A stretch of 64,000 nt of DNA from Azorinus chamasolen (taxonomy: Eukaryota; Mollusca; Bivalvia; Cardiida; Solecurtidae), in assembly GCA_963576725.1 (NCBI GenBank), contig OY755243.1, positions 38,177,243-38,241,242 of the forward strand. Reading direction: 5' to 3'. How positions within the stretch are numbered: the first letter of the stretch is position 1; each line of letters opens with the position of its first letter. Shown here piece by piece: positions 1-11,633 of the stretch. The notes under the pieces were generated by a model that saw only the letters and a list, made by a program, of their open reading frames with translations, was not told the origin of the DNA and made no database searches. Position numbers and translations under genes: made by a program.

Positions 1-224
1 TGCGAAGGGTTTATGTCGAGTCTAGAAACGGGCCCGATAACTCTACACGTCTATGCTTTTAAAAAAGGTTTAAGTTATTTAAGCACATATGAAGAATATT
101 TGGATCAGGAAATGCAATACAAACAACTTGTTTGCTTCATTTACTTTCATTATATCAACATTATTGACTTAATAAATGTATGTCTATGTTATGCATAGCG
201 TAACTTACATGTACATGAATGAAA
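1..224. other. Unassigned AT-rich flank
   Basis: No gene, tRNA or repeat family was recognised. The short open frame here has no domain signature. Confidence 0.5.
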
Positions 225-610
225 TAGGCTCAGCTTAATGGAAAAGCAGTAAAGTCAAGCAGGCAAAGCCACATACAACACACAACCACTACCAAAACAC
301 CGATAGATAACATGACACACACACCCACACACAACTACATACCAAACGCGCGCGCGCACACACACGCACGCACGCACGCAGCACGCTCGCACATGCGTCA
401 CGCACGCACGCACACACACAAGAACACACAAGAACTAGAAACAAACATTCCACACATGAACAAAATCACAAGGACAAAGACGCAAGACAAACAAAAGCAA
501 GGGTGACAAAGAGAGTACAGCCTTGGTACGGTCAGTAGCAAAAAACAATGGGTTTTTTAAACCGGTTTACGGACGTCCTAACCCCACACTTCTCTCAGTC
601 ACATTAGTCG
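225..610. repeat. Dispersed repeat A, copy 1, with (AC)n tract
   Basis: Shares blocks such as GTAAAGTCAAGCAGGCAAAG and GGTTTACGGACGTCCTAACC with 19140-19600, interrupted by an (AC/GC)n microsatellite at about 310-425. Related, more diverged copies are at 2190-2480, 13130-13310, 31790-31960 and (opposite strand) 45785-46060. Confidence 0.8.
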
Positions 611-887
611 AGCGAGTAGCACTACAGTTAGAGTTGTAAATATATACTCTTTTCTTCCAGTTTTTATTTCAGTGATTATAACATACATTTAAGTTAAGTA
701 GGTAAAAAGAATAAGTAGATAATGACCTGTAAACTAACTGAATAAGAAAATATAAACTATATACGTGTTATACTGTCCACAGTCGTTCCAGTGGCACTTT
801 CTGCGGTGAAACCGGTGTTAAGCAGCCACCTAAAACACGATGAATTGGGAGAGTTGTATAAAGATTACAATTTAGTGTAAGGTAAAC

Positions 888-1790
888 GTAATACCCCCAT
901 TCCACTTGGCGGCGATTCCGCTACGCTTCGAATTTTTTTTGTAAAAACGCCGCGAATCGTAGCAGGAACGGCACAAGCGCTGTAGAAACGCCCTGATCGT
1001 AGTAGAATCGTAACAGAAGCTTCTTGATCGCCACTTCACGGCGATTGTTTTGACCTTGCTCAAAATTTACGTAATGGCATCGCGCCACAAAAACGTAGTA
1101 AGAATTTCATGAACGCAACAGTATCGTAGCTGCAGCGTGAGTAACGTAGTGCACGCGCAGTCACATCGCAACAAAAGTGCCGAGATGATTGTCCGCGATC
1201 CTATTACATTTGTCTTACGCTCTGTGTGCTCACAATACACTCTAACGACGACCAAATCGCTTCCACGGCGATTCGATCCTTTGAACACCCCTCTCCGTCT
1301 GACGTGTCTCTCAACATCGAACCTTATCAAACTATTGTTCAAAATAGCAAGCTGGAGCACAGCTACTGGCACGATTTGATCTGTTTTCATAGAAGGATGA
1401 TGGTCAACTGCTTCGAAAGCAGCCAAATAGCCAATTGTATATAGAAACGTTACAAACGCGCAACAGAAGCGCAGCTCCTGTGCCTAGGTCGAAGCAAGGT
1501 CGCAGCAGCAACGTAGTAAGCGTAGACTAAGCGTAGCCTGAAATCCCGTGTCGTACTGGAAGCGTAATAGAAGCGTCTTGGAGAGGCCTCAAGCGCCGTA
1601 GAAACGCAACAACAACTCGACATGAACGATAACAGCGCAGCGAGATCGTTATTATTATAAGCGTACTGGAAACGTCCCAAATTTATGCACATGTCAGCGC
1701 ATCTGCGGCGATTTGGATTTTTTTTGAGAAACGTCATGATCGCCATGGGCGCAGTGGAACCGCCGCCCAGTGGAATGGGGATAAGATACG
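888..1790. mobile_element. Foldback-type element with CCATTCCACT ends, copy 1
   Basis: The left end reads ATACCCCCATTCCACTTGGC and the right end GCCCAGTGGAATGGGGATAA, an inverted match. The interior is a mosaic of CG-centred short motifs (CGTAGNAACG, AATCGTAA) and has no convincing coding frame despite several open stretches. Same architecture as 14774-15543 and 42246-42881. Confidence 0.6.
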
Positions 1791-1809
1791 GAAGCTTTTG
1801 CACCATCAA

Positions 1810-2190
1810 GCAATACCTCGAGGGAGGAAATTAGATATTTGTATTTTGCCAGTTCTGTCGTACCCCAAATGACTACTCCACAGCTGCTCTGACCTGAATA
1901 GTCATCGAGTACATGCCTACGATGTCAAGTTTATTCTTTTTCAAACAAAACAGTTGTGTATGATTAATATCCACTGGTAATTGTATTTTCTTGCGATTGA
2001 TCTTTTAAATGTCGGTGTAGAAGTGTTTCAAATAGTTTTCCCGTACTTTTAAATTATGACGTCATTTACATGATGACGTCGCTTGTTTACTTCTAATAGC
2101 GTTCATTTTCAAATCATTTTCATTTTGGCATACATCGTTACGCATGTTGTGGTGTTGTCTGGAGGGGGAATTTTATTTACATTTTGACTT
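1810..2190. other. Unassigned; tandem TGACGTCA motifs
   Basis: No gene was seen. TGACGTCA (2057-2064) and a second TGACGTC (near 2073) lie 16 bases apart, a full and a partial CREB/ATF-type motif of unknown relevance. Confidence 0.35.
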
Positions 2191-2480
2191 TGGTGAAAGT
2201 GGGATAAGGACGAGGTTGGGTACCCGTAAACCAGGTTCAAGTCCCCCAGTAGCCCTTTTTTTATTGCTTTTGGCTGCTGGCCGTTCCAAGGCGGCACTCC
2301 TGCTTTCAGCCTACGGTCAATTTTGTTTTTTAATATGCTTAATGTTTAATGTGTTTCGTCTTGATATGCGTCCTGTTATGTTTTGTCTTGTGGCTTTACC
2401 GTTTCTCGTTAGATGGTGTTTGATGCGGTGTCATTCCGTGTGTGGCTCTCCCTGTTTGACTATTTTTTCCATATTTGTAT
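2190..2480 (+). repeat. Diverged dispersed repeat A
   Basis: Includes GGTACCCGTAAACCAGGTTC and CCGTTCCAAGGCGGCACTC, corresponding to the reverse complement of 19140-19600. The 112-codon open frame across it is not a gene. Confidence 0.55.
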
Positions 2481-2789
2481 AATTGTGACACGATTAAGAT
2501 TTCATTATGATCTATACAATATTGGCATTTGAATTTGTGACATTTTAAGCCATGCCTGTGGCAGCTGTAGCGAATCATGTCTACAGCTAAATGACAACAA
2601 CAATAATAGCAGTAAGCCTATATTGTAACAGCTTAAATGAGCCTCGTAGTTGTACTTATTTCTCAGAGGAATGTGATAAGTACATGTCTACTGTTACTTT
2701 GTGCACTGTATGCTCGAGCACTTGTATAGTATTTGAGTGTACTCATTGCAGTGAACATTCCAGTTCTACATTGAGATAAGCCTGAATAT

Positions 2790-4610
2790 TTAAAGCAGGA
2801 TCATGTAGCGACTCTGGTACGAGATGCACATTCTTCGGGATAAAGTATCCCACTTTTCGAAACGAAACAAAAGTGTATACATTGAAGAAATGAAGAATAT
2901 CGCTGATGGCAGATGCTGTAATGCTTTAGCCGATAGTCGTATGAGTTTCTCAGATTGCAAAAGGTGTTTGGTAGACATGTTCTGCCAGAGCTCAGACCCA
3001 TACAGCGCTGCTACAGGCAGGATTACCTTTTTAACTAGAGAAGCCAGAGTTAAAGGATTGAGATCTCCTGCTGATTGCGAGACAAGGGACGGAAGATCTT
3101 TCCGTATACGTTCTGTTATGGTTTCTGAAGATTTGAAAGACATATGCAGTGTAATGCATACATTGGTAACTGAATCGGAGGATCTTATAAACGTGTTTTG
3201 TCCGGGTGTAAACGCTAACTGGTCAGTGCATGTAGAAACAAATTATAACACTTTACATTTTCAGTATTAAACCCATAGTCCCATTTATTTGCATACGTTT
3301 TGACAACGGCAGGTTCTAATGAATAGGGTGTGGTTTCTGCACTTTATCCCCTTACTCTGAGACAGTATTACGCTTTGTTTTAGTTGCTTTAACAAGTCGC
3401 CAATGACCAACAGATAGTGAGTGAGTGAGTTGGGTTTTACGTCCGACCAACAGTATTTCAGTTATTTGCAGACGGCACCCGTATGAGACAAGTTATATAG
3501 TGCTGCCTCACTGGAATACCCCTGCCGCAGGTACATGGCAAGGGCACCCCACCCAGTCACATTATCCTGACACCGGGTCGACCAGTCCTAGAACTACACC
3601 TTTAATGTCGAGCGTAGACAAGGGAGCTACTAGTACCAACTTTTAACGACTTTTTGGTCTGTCGCGGCCGGGGATCGAACCCACGACCTTCCGCACCGCA
3701 GGCGGACGCTCTACCACTGAGCCACGCGGCCGGTCCAAACAGATAGTACTAAGTGGATAACACACCGCCTTGCCTGACACCTTGCACTATTGGTAATTTG
3801 AGTGATTTAACACCATTTAGCATGACGCTTCTGTATACGTATGTGTAAGAACTAATCAAGAGTCTTAAGGATTTACCACCGATACCCTTGTCCTTCAGTT
3901 TCACAAATAGCGCATTATGTCTGACGTTACCAAATGTATCCGAAATATCGAGGAATGCAGCACAAGCTGGGGTATCAAGTTCCAACATGTTGGCAACAGT
4001 TTCTTGAATATTAAAGTATGTGGTTATAGGCTCAAGATTCTTCTGATATGTGTTCTGTTGAGCATTAGGAAAGTGTGTTCGAGTGTTTGAACACCACTCA
4101 TTCAATCTGTTATGTAGCACTTTTTTCGAAGACCTATAGTTGTTAGCTTTGTCGTTAGGTTTGCAAGTGTTGTGAATAGGAATTATAATTCCACTTTTGC
4201 ATCATTTTGGTACGTGTGAACTTCCGTATGTACTTTTCCAATACACAGACACCGTAAATTAGATGTTTGTCACTACATTGTCTGTGCCTGGCGCTTTTCT
4301 ATGTTTCATTCTGATGAGGGCGTTTTTAAGCTCGGTTAAGTAAGAACTTCATTCTCAGAGTTATCATTGGAACGCGTTCAGTGTTCGTAGAAAATTGATA
4401 TCGAAAGTTTTTTTGTCTTTTGGTTTAAACATATTTGAATAGTATCACTCGACGACTTCGACAATGCTTCCGGATCTCTGACAGTAACACCGTGTTCACA
4501 GATTTCAGTTACTGTCTGGGATGCGCGGACTCGTTTTCGTCTTAATAAGTTCCAAAACGTTCGCTTGTCACAATCTGATGCTGCGTTAAGTGACAGCCTC
4601 ATTCAAGTAT
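2790..4610 (-). pseudogene. LINE reverse transcriptase relic
   Basis: Minus-strand reading, broken by stops and frameshifts. At 4602-4378 a segment LSLNAASDCDKRTFWNLLR begins the RT region. At 4120-3749 are AFLDIS...VRH (the first RT Asp region) and QGVRQGGVLS. At 3143-2790, KKVILPVAALYGSELW and LIRLSAKALQHLP belong to the thumb and C-terminal part. The catalytic YxDD segment falls where a SINE has inserted (3419-3737) or has been lost. This is a non-LTR retrotransposon; the clade was not assigned. Confidence 0.75.
3419..3737 (-). mobile_element. tRNA-derived SINE inserted in the LINE relic
   Basis: On the minus strand the head (near 3737-3665) reads like a tRNA, with A box TGGCTCAGTGGTAGAG and B box GGGTTCGATCC. 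The 3' end carries GGACGTAAAACCCAACTCAC and a short CTCACTCAC tail. It is flanked by a 10-bp target-site duplication, AACAGATAGT, at 3409-3418 and 3738-3747. Resembles the widespread molluscan V-type (RUDI-like) SINEs, by memory only. Confidence 0.85.
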
Positions 4611-5619
4611 GGCTTTGTATGTTTGTTGAATCTGCCTTTTGGTAAGGTTTTGCTTACAGAGACTTCTATACTGTGTTTTTTTTACGTTTTTACTATTTAC
4701 GTTAACGTCATTGGGATGATAACTGACGTCCTGACGGCATTATCACACAGGTATTTATTGTAACCCGTTTCCGAATGATCTATAACATAGTCATAATTTC
4801 CATTATACAAAACAGTATCCATGAACACATTGAAATCGATGTCGAACCTTGACTTCCACTATCTCCACTTGCATGCTATGGATCCTTTCCTGCTCTTACA
4901 ACAGGCCACAACATAATCATGCACTCTTTTTGTGAGCGAAAGCACAAAGCACTTATTGTCCGTTCCATTCTGTATCTCCATTTGTAACAGCACATCTTTG
5001 GGAAACTTTGATCTTATCATGGAGAATAACATTTTACTTCAAAACTTCTAAACATCTGATGTGTCTCTGAACGGTGTTAAGTAAATTTCTAAACATGCTC
5101 ACCTTATTTGTTGCCGGAAGCATGTTTATAAGATAGTTGTAATACAGATAAATACTCTCTTGCAAGTTTCCAAAGCGCTCTAAAGGAATTTCAACAGCAA
5201 CAGCGTAGTTATCATAAAAGCCAGACGCGCACTTCCCCTGTTAACTTGGAGAAAATTGAATCTCTCAATATTGGAAAGGGGTTTGTTATGAACGGCACTC
5301 TGCAATAAGTCCCTGAATTCAACCCATTAAGTTTTATCTCTGTTGAACGACATAATCTCGATTTTCGGTAATTTCATCGTTGACTTTCGTTCCTGTGCCT
5401 GCTTTTCGGTAGTTTCTTGTTGTTTTATTTGTGTCAGAAACGAATATTGCATAATCTTCTTGTACTGAATAAGTTTGTTCGTCACAGGGTCATCTGCTAT
5501 ATATTCTTTTATCTGTTTTTGTTCTGCTTAACTGATAACGATTTATCATATAACTGCTTTAAATATGTGTGTGTATCCATTGCAACTGAACAGAGCTCGC
5601 AATCGTCATTACGTATTTC

Positions 5620-5880
5620 TTAAATGAGCTCATGTTCATCAACAGCAGAAACTAATTTCTCACTTTGAAAATCAAACTTTTCATTGTATGTTTTTATCTT
5701 TTCAAGTCGTGTTGTTGCCTTAATGTTGCTTGTTTGTTCAATATCAAACTGAGTACTTTCCCTACTCATTATTTCTGTTACGCTTCTTATATTCGCAGCC
5801 AGTGTATATTTGTACCTTGTCCTCACGCCTTTTGCGTTTGTTGCACTTGTCATTTTGAATATTTTAACACAACACACTTT
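5620..5880 (-). pseudogene. Possible retroelement gag/ORF1 fragment
   Basis: An 85-codon open frame whose product has a basic start (GVRTRYKYTL) and a charged helical body (TRLEKIKTYNEKFDFQSEKL). It is reminiscent of retroelement gag-type proteins in bivalves, but no diagnostic motif is present. It lies on the same strand as the LINE relic, about 1 kb upstream. The stretch 4620-5620 between them has only broken frames. Confidence 0.25.
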
Positions 5881-6239
5881 ATTCCTTTGAAAGGCTTTTA
5901 ATTTGATTCTTCTCTAATCATGGAGTATGAATTTACGTCCACATTTGCAGGACATATTCTCCAAAGAGCACTTGTTTTTCGTTCCACCTTTCACTTCGGA
6001 ATAGCATCACACCGATAACCTTTTACTTTGGTGAAAATTCTCAAAACCTTCAATTCCTTTTTTGGTGATTAACTTTAACACATCTTTCACAAACTTTTCA
6101 GAACTCTGAAACTAAAATGAAACTAGAACTATCACTAATGGTGTTTAATACCCCTACAAACGTGACTGTCACCAGAAAAGGCTTTGTACACGTCGAAGGG
6201 GTATAAAGGGGAAAATAGATAAACTGTAAAACTATTATT

Positions 6240-6490
6240 GGATGCGCATCTCCTCTTCAAGTTTCATGTCAAGTTTCGTATGATTCCAATTAGCAGTCGC
6301 CGAGAAACCGTTCGGAATAAAAGTCAACAGACAGACCAGCACAAAACTTCTTTATGATAAATCACATGTCAAGTTTCATTGGATTCCAGTCAGCTATTAC
6401 TGACCGACTGACAGGCCGATCGACCGACCAACCGACCAACCGACAAGCTGACTCCTATATTGCCCCAAACTTTGTTTGTTGGGGTATAAT
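6240..6490. repeat. Dispersed repeat with ACCGACCGACC tract
   Basis: Contains two TCATGTCAAGTTTC-type phrases and a GACCGACCAACCGACC run, followed by CCCCAAACTTTGTTTGTTGG. This type of dispersed repeat is common in molluscan genomes. The flanking 5900-6240 and 6490-6700 hold no gene that I can see. Confidence 0.5.
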
Positions 6491-6699
6491 TAATCTGCCA
6501 TTTATACATCGCTAGGCATCTTGCCGTGATGTCAAAGAGCGGCGTAAAATAATTCGTGATAGTTCAAGTGAATATATAGGACGGTGTATACTAAGAAATA
6601 AAGAAACGAATTAATACCGTTTACACAAACGGTGAAGGAAAACAAATTAATTTGTAAATTATACTTTCATTATATCGCTATATGCGACAGTAGTAGTGA

Positions 6700-6778
6700 T
6701 TGTGGGTGTGACTTTAGCAGTAGTAGTAGTAGTAGTAGTAGTAGTAGCAGCAGTAGTAGTAGTAGTAGTAGCAGCAGC

Positions 6779-6816
<38 letters not shown>

Positions 6817-6905
6817 CAGCAGTAGTGGTTTTAGAAGACGAAGAAGAAGAAGAGGAGTAAGTAGTAGTAGTAGGAGTAGGTGTAAAAGTAGTAGTAGTAG
6901 TAAGA
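6700..6905. repeat. (AGT)n/(AGC)n trinucleotide microsatellite
   Basis: About 200 bases of AGT with AGC interruptions, ending in GAAGAAGAAG. It creates poly-Ser and poly-Leu open frames on the two strands, neither of which is a gene. Confidence 0.95.
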
Positions 6906-6909
6906 TCAA

Positions 6910-7740
6910 CGGTATGTGAATTTTACATCGATTTATTTTATGAAAATAAAATAGGTTACATGTGGGAAATTTACTATATCGAGGTTTCTGTCTTCAGTGG
7001 TAATATAAGGAATTCAATTATGACACCCTGGAAGAATGGAGACACATGCGATGACTGCCAGGGACGCTGTAACAAAAAAATATGTGGTACGTATCTATTT
7101 GTTTTAGCATTCTTTGCAATTTGATGCTTGCTCAAGTTTTTGGCTACTTCATTCTCGTACAAGTTACTGGTATAATTCAATTTCTTTCATAAAAATGCAA
7201 TCCGATTGTTTAACAATTTGAATCCTGATACGACACCGCCGAGTAACCGGATCGAATCGATTTAACTCGTAGCTCCTACATTTAGGTTAATTTTATTTCA
7301 ATAACACCATTAATGGTGCGTACAACTATCGTCCACTGTGTCAGTGTTCTTGTTTTCTCTTTGACATAAATTAATCAATCAATTACATAAACGAAACACA
7401 CAAACAAACTAAACTATCACGATTATCGCAATAACTTCTGTTATAAAATGTACGGTTTTACAATAATTTACATATCAGCGGTATGCTTTTAAGTTATGTC
7501 TTGCCCATGCATTCAAAGCGGGAGAATGTGGTAGGAAACTCATAGTGGATTACATAGGCCATTCGTTAGTTTCCCTCCCTCCGAAATTTAAGAGTTAAAG
7601 CATTTAAATGCTGATAATTATACAGTCTTACATTCGTAATATTTTAGCATTTTATGTGTTTCTTGAAGAGAATTTGTTGAGTAAATTTGCTGCATCCAAA
7701 CTCGGATCATTGCCTTTATTATTCATATCGTGGCATTGTT
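6910..7740. other. Unassigned AT-rich stretch
   Basis: Short frames only; no domain, hairpin element or tRNA was recognised. Confidence 0.4.
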
Positions 7741-7985
7741 GGCGAACGGTTCAGGCAATATTGTTAGCAAATGGTCAAACCAACATAGTTGGACAATATT
7801 GTTGGAAAATGGTGAATAATTAAGACATCGTCGTTGGTGAATGATTAAGACCACATAGTTGGCGAATGGTTAAGCAGTTATTGACTATAGATTAAGCCCA
7901 TGTTGTAGGCGATGGTGAAATTGATTAAGACAATATTGTTGGCAAATGGTTCAGCTAATTCTATTGATGATTCAGATAATATTGT
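7740..7985. repeat. Degenerate tandem repeat, TTGGCGAATGGTTAAG type
   Basis: Six or more imperfect copies of a 30-40 base unit built on ATAGTTGGCGAATGGTTAAG and ACAATATTGTTGGCAAATGG. Confidence 0.65.
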
Positions 7986-7989
7986 GATA

Positions 7990-8600
7990 GATAAAAAGAT
8001 TTATTTCAATAGTGTGCAAGTAGCATGGTTATAGTAACAATAAAATTAAAATTTTAACAACATAATGATAATTAAAGCAATGTGTATATAAAAACATGAA
8101 ATAAATAATGAACCATGTTAATACAACATCAATATCAAGGATGACACAAAAATGGGAAAATCCCTTATTTCCGCTGCTATGGTTTGACATAGGCAGGCAT
8201 GAACTGATCTAACTTAAAATGAATAGTATGTCCACAAAATATAGCATTGTTTAAAAAGAGTGCACGAATATCATATCAGTCACGGGATGAAATCACATGA
8301 CCAAAATATAGTAATAATGAAAGTTTTCTTCAAGTGGCAGTTTCTAAATGAATAAAAAGACCATGTCGGGTGACCATATGCAAACTATAAGTTAATCTCG
8401 CAATAGATATTACATAAATTATAACTGAAACAACTACGAATCTTCAAGATAAGCGTAACATTGCTAATTACCCAGCAGATGGTTCACTTATTTTGAAGGG
8501 AGTAAGTCTTCCCAGTGGAAGCAAATTATCTCATTCAGGGCAGTAATATCACCCAACCACCACAGAATACCACAGCGTCAGCAACGCTTTTATTTGTTGT
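7990..8600. other. Unassigned AT-rich stretch before EGF-like exon
   Basis: Apart from the pyrimidine tract that leads into the EGF-like exon at 8615, no feature was recognised. Confidence 0.35.
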
Positions 8601-8614
8601 TTTGTTTTGTTTAG

Positions 8615-8734
8615 ACTGCAAAGGCAAAACCTGTCTGAACGACGGAATTAGCAACCTCGAAACATGCGGCTGCACGTGTGTAAATAGCATTTACGGAGGG
8701 CCTCTGCCATTTTACACGGGTGACACGTGCGCAC
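8615..8734 (+). CDS. EGF-like domain exon of an otherwise unseen gene
   Basis: A pyrimidine-rich acceptor (TTTGTTTTGTTTAG) precedes 8615 and a donor GC-AC|GTACGT follows 8734. The exon is 120 bases with phase 1 at both ends, the usual arrangement for shuffled extracellular modules. The 40 residues include DCKGKTCLNDG, ETCGCTC and YTGDTC, the six-cysteine C-x4-C ... C-x-C-x-C ... G-x-x-C pattern of compact EGF-like modules common in molluscan secreted or cell-surface proteins. No flanking exon was recognised, so this may be an isolated exon in large introns or a relic. Confidence 0.5.
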
Positions 8735-8884
8735 GTACGTAATTTATATAAAGTTCGAGGTTTTGGTTGAGTAGTAATCTTGTTAAAAAAGAAGAGCAAA
8801 CGAATATTCATTAAAGAAATTATGACATCAAGACTATTAGTTAGATGACATATTTACACATGAAACGTTTGCCAAAGCAGATTT

Positions 8885-9050
8885 ATATTAATCCACAAGC
8901 AAACAGAGCAGGCCCATTACACATTAAACGTTTGCCAAAGCAGAAACTGTAACACAATTTTTATTAGTCCACATGCAAACAGAGCAGACCCTGATCATAC
9001 GGCTCCTATAGGATCCATCCAATCTGGGTCTGCTATGTTTGCATATGCAT
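8885..9050. mobile_element. MITE family 1 (partial duplicate)
   Basis: Two successive CAAACAGAGCAG starts (8900 and 8979). The second continues as a hairpin, ACCCTGATCATACGGCTCC / GGATCCATCCAATCTGGGTC, closing at TGTTTGC. Boundaries are unclear. Confidence 0.6.
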
Positions 9051-9425
9051 GGAAAAGCGTATTTATAAATTAATAGTTAAAAATATATTATAGAAACTAT
9101 GAAGAAAATCTGCTTCAAGAAATTGAAGTTGAAGAAATTTTGTTTGCAACAGATACTTAACTTACAGAGTTAAAATGGGAATCATTAACATATTAAACAA
9201 TATGTTCTGAATATTTAAAACAGAAAATTAAACAATAGAATCTATTGAATCAGTTAAGACATAACTACTGATTTTAATATATTTTGTTTTTAAATTTTGA
9301 CAAAACTGTCAGTTTGGTTTTGGGTTAGGCGATATCTACCAGAGATTAAGGTATTTATGCAGTGTTAAACACTACCATGATATTTGCAAACAGCGTTGGT
9401 CCAGACGAGATCAAGCTCATCAGTA

Positions 9426-9615
9426 TCCATGCTTATAAAACTTTTAGTTGAGTCTGAGTTCGTTCTCAAGTTTTTGATTGGTCAGATTTGAGCCATCTGC
9501 CAGATTTGAGCCAGATCTGACTCAAATCTGACCAATCAAAAGCTTGATAACTCAAATCTGACCAATCAAAAGCTTGGGAACGAAATCAGACTCAACTCAA
9601 AAGCTTTATGAGCAT
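9426..9615. repeat. 190-bp foldback (inverted repeat)
   Basis: The left arm from CCATGCTTATAAAACTTTT through GATTGGTCAGATTTGAG pairs with the right arm CTCAAATCTGACCAATC through AAAGCTTTATGAGCATGG. Part of the right arm (AACTCAAATCTGACCAATCA) is duplicated in tandem. Confidence 0.8.
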
Positions 9616-9768
9616 GGACCCAGACGTGTTTTATCAGACACGTCAAGCTCCTTAGCACTCGGGTCCTGGTTTGCCAAACGCTTGAATGAGTCGGAAGTAT
9701 AAATTGCAGCATATTTGAGTGTACTGGTTATTTCTTATCTCACTGACGGCGACATGAGTCGCATTTGC

Positions 9769-9850
9769 ACATAGTTTGGATCCAGATGAGACGCCAAGAA
9801 AAACTCGGTGTCTCATTACCATCTTAGCGGTTTAACACTTTGTTAACCCT
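9769..9850. mobile_element. MITE family 5-like fragment
   Basis: Carries TAGTTTGGATCCAGATGAGA and CTCGGTGTCTCATTACC, the family 5 hairpin arms, with a damaged right arm. Confidence 0.55.
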
Positions 9851-10085
9851 TTACTCCATGACTATTCAAATAAGAAAAATGCCATCATTGATATTATTCA
9901 AATTAATGTTTTTAATGGCACATGACCAGAGGAATATTTGGCTATGACAAAAATTGTAGAATCTATATCACTTCATACGCAACACAGCAGACCGTCATCA
10001 GATAGCTCTTATATGGGCCGTTTTATTTGAGTCGTCTCTGTTTGCAAAGGCGTAAAAAAGCGTATTAATGGAGTAAGTGTTATTA
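9840..10085. mobile_element. MITE family 1 copy
   Basis: Begins GTTAACCCTTTACTCCATGA, has AACACAGCAGACCGTCATCAG near 9980, and ends TTTGCAAAGGCG...GGAGTAAGTGTTA. The hairpin arms are diverged. Confidence 0.55.
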
Positions 10086-10409
10086 GTTTCTGAAAAACGT
10101 GCTTCACGACACTTGGTCAGTAGTTCTCAAAAGATTGATCGGAGCGGAAGTTTTCAAAATTTAACCAGGTACAGATTTGAGCAGAACTTATATTTCATAG
10201 TACGAGAAGTGGTAACGCAGTAACATAGCTATGTCCGGTGCAAGCACTGCATAGCTTATGTTCCGAAGGTATGTTTGTTTTTCGTTTTGTAAGTAGAACC
10301 TCTGCATAAATGCCTCGTCATGAATAACCATGGAGGTCTTAAAAACATTATTTTCGTCCTGCATTAATCCCTGCATTAATCCTCTCCCTGTTGAATATTC
10401 ATATCATAT

Positions 10410-10475
10410 CATAAATAATGAATCATGAATGTCTACTGGCTGATAATGAATCATGAATGTCTACTGGCTGACATT
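10410..10475. repeat. Tandem duplication of about 30 bp
   Basis: AATGAATCATGAATGTCTAC followed by TGGCTGA occurs twice in succession. Confidence 0.85.
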
Positions 10476-10479
10476 TCAT

Positions 10480-11140
10480 AATGACGTATAAACACAGGGA
10501 GCTTTGGTATTTGTAGACACTCTATAGTTGGATCTATTATATTTTCATAAGCAAAATGAACAGATCAGAGGTTCCTATAGACACTGTCTGATATGGGTCT
10601 ACTCTGTGTGCTAATTCGTGAAAAAATGTTAACGTGTGTGAAACGGTTAAGCTACCAACTATTTACAAGACTTAGAATTCGGGAAGGCAATATGTCAACG
10701 CTGGTGGTTTTATTTAACATAGTTTCAAATGTTTTATTCTACAATTCTTGCGAATAAATAAATTACACTTGCAGTGAACTGCACGGACATAGAAGAACCT
10801 CCATATTGTAACACGCTCTTCAATGTGAAATCGTGTTCCATAATGGCCGACATGAAGATCCATTGCCCTAAAATGTGTGGCATTTGTGATATTTGAGGTA
10901 TATTTCGACTGCATGACTCATTTTTGTACTTTCCGTATCCTCTTCTTGTCGCTGTCTGACAATATCCATGTTCTATTCTTGCTTTTCTATATTCTTAACC
11001 AACAATGGCCTTCTCTTGTCATACTTCTCAGTTACTCTGTCCCCGACGTACACTTATCAGGATATTATGGTACTAAACATTTACATAAGGTTTCATTAAA
11101 AATTCCAAGACATGACTCCGGACGGACAAAGCCATTGTTT
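10480..11140. other. Unassigned; weak family 1 remnant
   Basis: A decayed family 1 segment (AAATGAACAGATCAGAGG through CTACTCTGTGTG) lies at about 10550-10615. Otherwise nothing was recognised. Confidence 0.35.
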
Positions 11141-11520
11141 TAAAATAATTCCTTGTGGTATTCCAAGGTCAATGTAAATATTGCTAAATATTTACACCCT
11201 CAGTTTCTGAGATACGGCGGCGGATAGACAAAAAGTATTGTTTCGGCAAACAAAGGATCATAACTCTGATAATCCAATTTCATTGCGCACGATACTTGCA
11301 CGGGCGCATTTTCTTATGCTACTGAACATTTTCAAAACTTACGTAAAAAAGTCCAACATATTTTCAGGCCAAAATTCCTTTTTGATATTTAACACTTACA
11401 TGCAGTTCAAAGACAACCTCCTAACCATTTTTGAGATATAACTCCGGGACGCCCGACAGGCGGACGGATAGAAAACACCAAACTTATATCCCTCCGCCTT
11501 CGACGGGGATAAAAAGCAAA
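11140..11520. repeat. Dispersed repeat ending GGCGGACGGATAG ... CCTCCGCCTTCGACGGGG
   Basis: Contains two related sub-blocks, each ending in a GAGATA(T/C) followed by a GGACG/GGCGGA run. The closing hairpin-like CCTCCGCCTTCGACGGGGA is typical of a common molluscan dispersed repeat. Confidence 0.5.
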
Positions 11521-11633
11521 TGGTTGATTAACGCTGGAAAAATGTATTTCAGAAAGTCACAATGCAGCTTTCATCCAGCACCAATCTACCGCTTTACCTG
11601 CTTAGCGCGAAATAACTGGCATTCGCGAATTGC

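Noticed and set aside
1067..1809. Open frames up to 119 codons on both strands
   Set aside because: Composition artefact of the CG-rich foldback element; no homology recognised.
3660..3735. tRNA-Arg-like sequence on the minus strand
   Set aside because: It is the head of a SINE with a body, tail and target duplication, not a free tRNA gene.
6632..6919. Poly-Ser and poly-Leu open frames
   Set aside because: Translation of an (AGT/AGC)n microsatellite; no other coding signal.
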